In this document: piece by piece, positions 29,767-35,947 of the stretch | Layout of the letters: every line of letters begins with the position of its first letter | Numbering within the stretch: position 1 is the stretch's first letter | From: Mycobacteriaceae bacterium | GTDB taxonomy: Bacteria; Actinomycetota; Actinomycetes; Mycobacteriales; Mycobacteriaceae | DNA length: 35,947 bases | Direction: 5' to 3' | Assembly (NCBI GenBank): GCA_029979305.1 | Contig: JAPOHV010000004.1 | Span: 1-35,947, forward strand | Position numbers and translations under genes: made by a program | Notes under the pieces: model-generated | What the model saw: the letters and a program-made list of their open reading frames with translations, nothing else | Told to the model about the DNA's origin: nothing | Database searches by the model: none

Positions 29767-30984
29767 TCAGCGGCGAGCGAAGGCGGGTGCGCGCTCGGGG
29801 CGGACACCGACGCCGATCACCCGGGCCGGGACGGCAGCCAGCCATGGGAGCCGGCGCAGCAGCTCGACGAAAGCCGCGGGCGGCTCCGGGTCGGCCCCGG
29901 CCAGCACCGGCTGGACTATCCGGCGGTGCATTGCCCGCTGCAGACCCTGAGTGATCGCCGCCGGCGGGAGGCGGCGGCGGCGCACCGCGGCGAGGTGTTC
30001 TTCGGTGAGAATGCGTCGGCGCAGCGGTTCGGCCAGCAGCGTCGCGGCGCCGACGGCGTCCTGGACGGCGAGGTTGATGCCGACCCCTCCCATCGGCGAC
30101 ATCGCATGCGCGGCATCGCCGATGCACAACAGTCCGTCGGAATGCCAGCGCTTGAGCCGGTTGAGTTTCACGTCGAGAAGTTTCACGTCGTCCCAGGACG
30201 TCAGCTTCGAGGTGTCGGCCTCGGGCGCCATGGCGGCCACCTCGTCGAGCAACATCTGCAGCCCGCGCGCCCGCAACCGTGCGTCGCCGCCCTTGGGAAT
30301 CAGATAGGCGATCTGGAAGTAGCCCTCACGGGGAATCATGATCAGGACCTTGCCCGGCGCGGTGCGCGGGATCAGCGAGTACTCGGCCTCGGCGTCGCGC
30401 GGCAGCCGGAACCACCAGACGTCGAACGGCACCGGCCACTCCCGCACCCGGAGACCGGAGTCCCGGCGCACCGTTGAAGTGCGGCCGTCGCAGGCGACGG
30501 TCAGATCCGCGGTCAGCTCTCCGGCGCCGGCGGGAGATGTGTAGCGAACCCCGGTGATGCGGTCCCGGTCGCGGAGCAACCCGGTGACCTCGTGCTGCAT
30601 CCGCAGGGTGAAGGTCGGTTCGGCAGCGGCGGCCTCGGCGAGCAGGTTGAGCAGGTCCCACTGCGGCACCATCGCGATGTAGGGGTGCGGCTGGTGCAGT
30701 CGGTGGAAGTCGACCAGTGTGACGTCCCGCCCGCCCGCCTCGATTCCCAGCCGGTCGATCCTGCTGTGCGGCAAGGCTTCGAAACGATCCCACAGCCCGA
30801 GGTCGTCGAGCAGCTGCAGCGTGCTGGGATGCACTGTGTCGCCGCGGAAGTCGCGAAGGAAGTCGGCGTGTTTCTCCAGCAGGGTGACTGCGACCCCGGC
30901 GCGGGCGAGCAGCAGGCCCAGCACCATCCCGGCGGGACCGCCGCCAACGATCGCGCATGTCGTCTTGTCCGCCATGGTCGTCAC
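29767..30984 (-). CDS. FAD-dependent monooxygenase (UbiH/PHBH-like)
   Basis: 'CAIVGGGPAGMVLGLLLARAGVAVTLLEKH' (GxGxxG), 'VACDGRTSTVRRDSGL' (DG motif) and 'LLCIGDAAHAMSPMGGVGINLAVQDAVGAATLLAEPL' (GD motif). GTG start overlaps the kup stop. Confidence 0.93.
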   Translation of the reverse strand: MTTMADKTTCAIVGGGPAGMVLGLLLARAGVAVTLLEKHADFLRDFRGDTVHPSTLQLLDDLGLWDRFEALPHSRIDRLGIEAGGRDVTLVDFHRLHQPHPYIAMVPQWDLLNLLAEAAAAEPTFTLRMQHEVTGLLRDRDRITGVRYTSPAGAGELTADLTVACDGRTSTVRRDSGLRVREWPVPFDVWWFRLPRDAEAEYSLIPRTAPGKVLIMIPREGYFQIAYLIPKGGDARLRARGLQMLLDEVAAMAPEADTSKLTSWDDVKLLDVKLNRLKRWHSDGLLCIGDAAHAMSPMGGVGINLAVQDAVGAATLLAEPLRRRILTEEHLAAVRRRRLPPAAITQGLQRAMHRRIVQPVLAGADPEPPAAFVELLRRLPWLAAVPARVIGVGVRPERAPAFARR

Positions 30985-32891
30985 ACCTCAATCCGCGAGC
31001 CGATGATGACCGTCCGGTCGAGAGGCAGACCGAAATAGTCGGCATCCGAAGTCAACCGTGCGATCGCGATGAACAGCCGCTTGCGCCACATTGCCATGGT
31101 GTGGGCCGGTCCGGCGCTGACGTCGACCTTGGACAGAAAGTACGACGCGCCGTCGACGTCGACCGGGCATTCGGTGGTCTGGCTGGGATCGACCAGTCGC
31201 AGCGCAGCCGGGACGTCGGGCTGCTCCATGTAGCCGAAGCGGGCCTCGACGGCGATGATGCCGTCGTCTGGGTAACCGAGGTCGTCGACGGTCACCCGTT
31301 CGGAATCCGGCACCCGGGGAACCGGTGAGGTGTCCACCGACACGACGACCACGTGCTCCGGCAGCGCACCGATACGGTCGGCGTTGGCGCGCATCGACAG
31401 CGGCGTTGCCGCCCCGGCGCGGTTGAGGAACACGGCCGTACCCGGCAGGCGGGTCAGCGCCAGGGTGCCCTCGGCCAGACCGCGGACGAAGTCCCGCAGC
31501 GGCCCGGTAGCCCGCTCCCGGGCCTGCACCGCCAACTGGTGGCCGGTCTGCCAGGTGGTCATGACGGTGAACACCAGCAGTCCGATCAGCAGCGGCAGCC
31601 ACGCCCCGTGCAGCAGCTTGGTCAGGTTGGCGGAGAAGAAGAACAGATCGACGGCGAGCAGCGCTCCCCCGCCGAATACGATGACAACCAACGGGATCCG
31701 CCAGCGGACGTGCGCGACATAGAGGAAGAGCAGGGTCGTGATGGTGATGGTTCCGGTGACCGCCATCCCGTAGGCGTATCCCAGGGCGGCCGAACTGCGG
31801 AAGGCGAAGACCAGGACGATCACCGCGACCGCCAGCATGCCGTTGATCCACGGCACGTAGATCTGACCGATCGCGGACTCCGAGGTGTAGGTGATCCGCA
31901 TCTTGGGCAGGTAGCCGATCTGGGCCGCCTGGGACGCCAGCGAGTACGCCCCGGTGATCACCGCCTGGGAGGCGATCACGGTGGCCACCGTCGACAGCAC
32001 GATCAGCGGGATCTGCGCCCAGGACGGTGCCAGCAGGAAAAACGGTGCGTCTGCCACGCTGTCGTCGTCGAGCAGCAGCGCACCCTGCCCGGCGTAGTTG
32101 AGCACCAGTGCCGGCAACACCAGACCGAACCAGGCCGACGTGATCGGCGCCCGGCCGAAGTGGCCCATGTCGGCGTAGAGGGCTTCGGCACCGGTGACGG
32201 CCAGCACCACGGCGGCCAGCGCGAAGAAGGCGATCTCGAAGTGGCCGGTTATGAACTCCCATGCGTAGACCGGGGAAAGCGCTCCCAAGATCTGCGGGTG
32301 GACCATGATGCCGCGTGCCCCGCAGAGGCCGATCGCGACGAACCAGAGCACCATCACGGGGCCGAAAAACCTGCCGACCCTGGCTGTACCGTGCCGCTGA
32401 ATCGCGAACAGCGCCAACAGGATTACCACCGTGATCGGGATGACGAAATCGGCGAGCTTGGGGTCGACGATCTTCAGGCCCTCGACGGCGGACAGCACGG
32501 AGATCGCCGGGGTGATCATGCTGTCGCCGAAGAACAGCGCCGCACCGAGGATCCCGACCGTCGACAAGGCCGCGACAAGGCGTGGGTGGCCGCTCCGTCC
32601 CAGCCGGCGTACCAGCGTGATCAGCGCCATCACCCCGCCCTCGCCGTCGTTGTCGGCGCGCATCACGAGGGTGACGTAAGTCAGGCTGACGACGATCATC
32701 ACCGACCAGAAAACCAGCGACACCGCGCCGTAGATGTTGGGCCGGCTGATCGGTACCGGGTGGGGATCGCCGGGATTGAATACGGTCTGCAGGGTGTAGA
32801 TGGGGCTGGTGCCGATGTCGCCGAAAACCACCCCGAGCGCACCGATCACTAGTCCGGCGTGCAACGGCCGCTCTGCGGGGTTGCTCGACAC
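30981..32891 (-). CDS. kup: KUP/HAK/KT-family potassium uptake protein
   Basis: 'ALGVVFGDIGTSPIYTLQTVF', 'NDGEGGVMALITLV', 'FFGDSMITPAISVLSAVEGLKI' and 'NYAGQGALLL' are KUP hallmarks. Confidence 0.95.
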   Translation of the reverse strand: MSSNPAERPLHAGLVIGALGVVFGDIGTSPIYTLQTVFNPGDPHPVPISRPNIYGAVSLVFWSVMIVVSLTYVTLVMRADNDGEGGVMALITLVRRLGRSGHPRLVAALSTVGILGAALFFGDSMITPAISVLSAVEGLKIVDPKLADFVIPITVVILLALFAIQRHGTARVGRFFGPVMVLWFVAIGLCGARGIMVHPQILGALSPVYAWEFITGHFEIAFFALAAVVLAVTGAEALYADMGHFGRAPITSAWFGLVLPALVLNYAGQGALLLDDDSVADAPFFLLAPSWAQIPLIVLSTVATVIASQAVITGAYSLASQAAQIGYLPKMRITYTSESAIGQIYVPWINGMLAVAVIVLVFAFRSSAALGYAYGMAVTGTITITTLLFLYVAHVRWRIPLVVIVFGGGALLAVDLFFFSANLTKLLHGAWLPLLIGLLVFTVMTTWQTGHQLAVQARERATGPLRDFVRGLAEGTLALTRLPGTAVFLNRAGAATPLSMRANADRIGALPEHVVVVSVDTSPVPRVPDSERVTVDDLGYPDDGIIAVEARFGYMEQPDVPAALRLVDPSQTTECPVDVDGASYFLSKVDVSAGPAHTMAMWRKRLFIAIARLTSDADYFGLPLDRTVIIGSRIEV

Positions 32892-32989
32892 CGCCGGATA
32901 CTAACTCCGCCGGACATCTGGCGCATTTCCGGTGCGGTCGGCGGTCGGGACTCTTAGATTTCCCCTATCAGCGTCGATGGGAGTACGAG

Positions 32990-33448
32990 GTGCGCGCTGT
33001 CCTACCGGGTGCGGTCGCCGCCGCGCTCATCCCGGCGGCGGTTGCGCTGGCTCCGGTGGCCCATGCCGGCCTGATGGCCGGCCACTACAACGCCATCATC
33101 GAGGGCCGCTATGACTTCCACACCTGGATCTTCACCTTCACCTCGTGCAACCCGCCCGACAGCGTTGCGGTGTGCGCCAACGTCTCGGCCAACCCGATGC
33201 CGATCGCGAAGGCGTTCCAGTGGTACGCCCAGGCCCACCAGGCCGGGGGCACCTACACCATGACTGTCGACGTTCCCGACGGATTGCGCTGCGGCGACGT
33301 CTATTACGGACCGGTGATCCCGACCCGCGACGTCTACACCTGGGACGCGGTGACGCTGCGGGGGACCCTTCAGTCGTCGTTCGAGACCGGCTGCGACAAC
33401 GCGCCGGGCGGAACCTTCAGCTACCCGTTCAGCCTGGTGCGGCTGTAG
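32990..33448 (+). CDS. Secreted hypothetical protein (mycobacterial, Cys-containing)
   Basis: GTG start. Signal peptide 'MRAVLPGAVAAALIPAAVALAPVAHA', then 'HTWIFTFTSCNPPDSVAVCANVSANPMPIAKAFQWYAQAHQAGGTYTMTVDVPDGLRCGDVYYGPVIP', resembling exported mycobacterial hypotheticals. Confidence 0.8.
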   Translation: MRAVLPGAVAAALIPAAVALAPVAHAGLMAGHYNAIIEGRYDFHTWIFTFTSCNPPDSVAVCANVSANPMPIAKAFQWYAQAHQAGGTYTMTVDVPDGLRCGDVYYGPVIPTRDVYTWDAVTLRGTLQSSFETGCDNAPGGTFSYPFSLVRL

Positions 33449-33449
33449 C

Positions 33450-34292
33450 TCAGCCGAGCAGCGGGGCCAGCGTGGCGGTCCGCGCGGCGATCAGAATCCC
33501 GAACAGGATCAGCAGACCAATGCAGACTCCGGCCGCAACCGTCGTGCGGTGTGCGCGCGGCGCGTACACCAACGCCGCGGCCACCAGGCTGCCGGTGATC
33601 AGGCCGCCGAGGTGGCCCTGCCAGCTGATGCCCGGCACGGAGAACGTCAGCACCAGGTTGATCGCGATCAGGCCGACCACCCACCGCACGTCGAGGTTGA
33701 GTCGCTTCGAGGCGACGAAGGTCGCGCCGAACAACCCGAACACCGCGCCGGAGGCTCCGACGGTCGGGGCGTTGACCGCCGAGAAGAGGTAGACCAGAAC
33801 CGATCCGCCGAGCGCGCTCAGCCCGTACAGCACCGCAAAGCGAACCCGGCCGAGGTGGCGTTCCAACGGCGGGCCCAACACGTACAGGGCGTACATGTTG
33901 AACAGCAGATGCAACAGCCCGTAATGGGCGAAGGCCGACGTGAACAGCCGGTAGTAACCGCCGGCGGCGACGAACAGCGGGACCAGCGCGAGCCGGTAGA
34001 CCACCGTCGACGAACTCAGCTGCACCAGGAAGACCGCGACGTTCATGGCGATCAGCGCGTAGCTGACCAGCGGAGCCCCGACGCGGATCAGCCCGCCGCG
34101 CACCGGCTGCGGAACGCTCTGCGCGGCCGCCGCCACGCAGTCCACGCACTGCTGGCCCACCGCCGCGCTGCGCATGCACTCCGGGCAGACCGGCCGGCCG
34201 CACCGGGTGCAGGCGATGTAGGTCTGCCGGTCCGGGTGCCGATAGCAGGTCGGTGTTCCGGCCGGGGTCTGCGGCGGGTACGGGAAGGTCAT
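33450..34292 (-). CDS. Rhomboid family intramembrane serine protease with N-terminal Cys/His zinc-binding segment
   Basis: From ATG 34292: N-terminal 'CYRHPDRQTYIACTRCGRPVCPECMRSAAVGQQCVDCV' (B-box-like) then the rhomboid core 'NMYALYVLGPPLERHLG', 'GASGAVFGLFGA' (GxSG) and 'GHLGGLITG'. Confidence 0.94.
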   Translation of the reverse strand: MTFPYPPQTPAGTPTCYRHPDRQTYIACTRCGRPVCPECMRSAAVGQQCVDCVAAAAQSVPQPVRGGLIRVGAPLVSYALIAMNVAVFLVQLSSSTVVYRLALVPLFVAAGGYYRLFTSAFAHYGLLHLLFNMYALYVLGPPLERHLGRVRFAVLYGLSALGGSVLVYLFSAVNAPTVGASGAVFGLFGATFVASKRLNLDVRWVVGLIAINLVLTFSVPGISWQGHLGGLITGSLVAAALVYAPRAHRTTVAAGVCIGLLILFGILIAARTATLAPLLG

Positions 34293-34629
34293 GGCATGGC
34301 GCCCATCCTGTTGCGTGCGGAGGTGCCCGCTAACGATAGTCAATCAGGAGTCCGGTCCCACAGGGCGACTGTTCTGCGGAATCAGTTGCTCTCGGCGTCA
34401 TTCGAACCTGAAAAGCTGTTGGATCTCCCTGCCTACGGCTCGAAAAATCCAGTTTGAGCCGTTTGAATACCGATTACCGCGCACCTCTGGTGGCGCGACG
34501 GATTCCGTACTAGATTCCCTTTCAGGTTGAGTCAACAGCCGCCCGGGGTTCATGGTTTCCTGGGTTTCCCTCGACAGTTTCGCCGCGAATTCCAAGCGGG
34601 TTTGCGGATTCCAGACATCGGAGGCCGCC

Positions 34630-35055
34630 ATGCTTGTCGCCGACAACGTGACACCGCTCCCCATCGCCGGCAGCCGGACCGACCCGGTCCGGGCCCGCGA
34701 ACTCAGCGCGACCGCGATCCTGGTCGCCGCTTTCGGCGCGGTCGATGCCGCCAACGCCGGCGAGGTCAGCGGCCGCATCGAAGCGCACCTGACCGGCTAC
34801 CGGCAGCTGGTACTGGACTTCTCCCGGCTCGACTTCTTCGGTACCGCCGGCTACTCGGTACTGCACCGGGTGCACGCCCGGTGCCGGTGGGCCGGGGTGG
34901 ACTGGGTGCTGGTCCCCGGACCCGAGGTGCAGCGGCTGCTGCGGGTCTGCGACCCCGACGGGACGCTGCCCACCGCTGCCAACATCGTCTCGGCCGTCGC
35001 AACCCTGGCCCGCAACCACGGCACCGCGCTGCGCCGCCGGACCGCCCACCGCTGA
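34630..35055 (+). CDS. STAS-domain protein (anti-sigma factor antagonist-like)
   Basis: 'RQLVLDFSRLDFFGTAGYSVLHRVHARCRWAGVDWVLVPGPEVQRLLRVCDPDGTLPTA' has STAS topology. ATG 34630 follows GGAGG; an ATG at 34552 is also possible. Confidence 0.8.
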   Translation: MLVADNVTPLPIAGSRTDPVRARELSATAILVAAFGAVDAANAGEVSGRIEAHLTGYRQLVLDFSRLDFFGTAGYSVLHRVHARCRWAGVDWVLVPGPEVQRLLRVCDPDGTLPTAANIVSAVATLARNHGTALRRRTAHR

Positions 35056-35100
35056 GCCGGACCGGCTGACATACTCCCCTCAGACACGAGGGAGGGTTCG

Positions 35101-35742
35101 TTGACGACACCGGGCCGGCAGTTCAACGCCGCCGTCACGCGCTTCTGGAGCGTCGCCGCGCCGCTCTATGACCTGCCTTTTCTGCAGCGCTGGGTCTACC
35201 GGCCGGCACAGGACGAGGTGGTAGCGAAGCTGCGGGCCGCCGGATCCCAGCGGGTGGCCGACATCGCCTGCGGGACAGGCATTCTCGCCGCGCGGATCCA
35301 GAGCGAGCTTCGCCCGCCCGAGGTGTACGGGGTGGACATGTCCGACGGGATGCTCGAGCAGGCCAGGGCACGCTCGCCGGAGGTCCGTTGGATGAAGGGA
35401 CCCGCCGAACGGCTTCCATTCGAGGACGGCTCGCTGGATGCCGTGGTCACGACCTCGGCTTTCCACTTCTTCGACCAGCCGGCGGCGATGCGGGAGTTCA
35501 ACCGCGTCCTGGCGCCCGGGGGGCTGGTGGCGGTGGCCACCATCACTCCCCCGCTGCCCAAAGTGCTGGACCGGTTCGCGGCCGGCAACTCCACGGTCAT
35601 GCACAGCCCGACGCCGGCCGAGATGCGAAAGCTGTTCGCCGGGGCCGGGTTCGAGATCACCGACCAGCGGCCGGTCGACCGGCCGGTGTGGACGCGCATG
35701 GTGTGGGACCTGATCACCGTCGGCGCCAAACCCACCCACTGA
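35101..35742 (+). CDS. Class I SAM-dependent methyltransferase
   Basis: TTG start after GAGGGAGG. 'VADIACGTGILAARIQSELRPPEVYGVDMSDGMLEQARAR' (motif I), 'LDAVVTTSAFHFFDQPAAMREFNRVLAPGGLVAVATI'. Confidence 0.92.
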   Translation: MTTPGRQFNAAVTRFWSVAAPLYDLPFLQRWVYRPAQDEVVAKLRAAGSQRVADIACGTGILAARIQSELRPPEVYGVDMSDGMLEQARARSPEVRWMKGPAERLPFEDGSLDAVVTTSAFHFFDQPAAMREFNRVLAPGGLVAVATITPPLPKVLDRFAAGNSTVMHSPTPAEMRKLFAGAGFEITDQRPVDRPVWTRMVWDLITVGAKPTH

Positions 35743-35753
35743 GAGGACGGCCG

Positions 35754-35947
35754 ATGCCTGTACAACTGCTCGCGCCCAGCATCGAGGTGGGCCTGGTGAC
35801 CACCAACCGCGACGCGATGGTCGCGTTCTACGAGGGTCTGCTGGGCCTTGCCCACCAGGGCGACCTGGATTTCCCGGGCGGGTCGATGAAGCGCTACGCC
35901 GTCGGAGCCAACGTCGTTCTCAAGCTCGTCAGCTACGACCAGCCGCC
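35754..35947 (+). CDS. VOC/glyoxalase-fold family protein, N-terminal part (runs off window)
   Basis: 'MPVQLLAPSIEVGLVTTNRDAMVAFYEGLLGLAHQGDLDFPGGSMKRYAVGANVVLKLVSYDQPP' is open to the window end and has a typical VOC N-terminus. Confidence 0.85.
   Translation, partial: MPVQLLAPSIEVGLVTTNRDAMVAFYEGLLGLAHQGDLDFPGGSMKRYAVGANVVLKLVSYDQP

Noticed and set aside
28876-30477. 533-aa plus-strand ORF antisense to MFS and FAD monooxygenase
   Set aside because: Spans two well-supported minus-strand genes and has no domain features.
31353-32852. 499-aa plus-strand ORF antisense to kup
   Set aside because: Asp/Arg/Gln/His-rich shadow translation; KUP on the minus strand has clear family motifs.

Overview
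This is a high-GC actinobacterial chromosomal segment. Protein content and gene order look like Mycobacteriaceae (inferred from recall of protein families, not from a database search). I support about 25 protein-coding genes: an alcohol dehydrogenase fragment; a lipid/CoA block (acyl-CoA dehydrogenase, TesB-like thioesterase, CaiB/BaiF CoA-transferase); a metallophosphoesterase; a recC-recB-recD operon on the minus strand; an alpha/beta-hydrolase-OsmC fusion; a maltokinase-like kinase; a quinone oxidoreductase; a GreA-family factor; an SLC13-type permease; a HugZ/DUF2470-like protein; an LLM-class oxidoreductase; two acyl-CoA synthetases; a TetR-molybdopterin oxidoreductase pair; a kup-FAD monooxygenase-MFS operon; small secreted proteins; a rhomboid protease; a STAS-domain protein; a methyltransferase; and the start of a VOC protein. 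I saw no rRNA, tRNA, CRISPR, IS element or prophage. The most notable observation is an in-frame amber stop (TAG, 6952-6954 minus strand) inside recB. It separates the helicase and DYK nuclease residues from the QxxxY nuclease motif, while the remaining ~88 residues stay open in the same frame. Other items worth checking are a long imperfect inverted repeat between fadD and tetR, a perfect 16-bp palindrome just upstream of tetR, a maltokinase-like gene with no adjacent treS, and a small Cys-rich secreted protein. I did not find convincing evidence of a wholly new multi-gene system.
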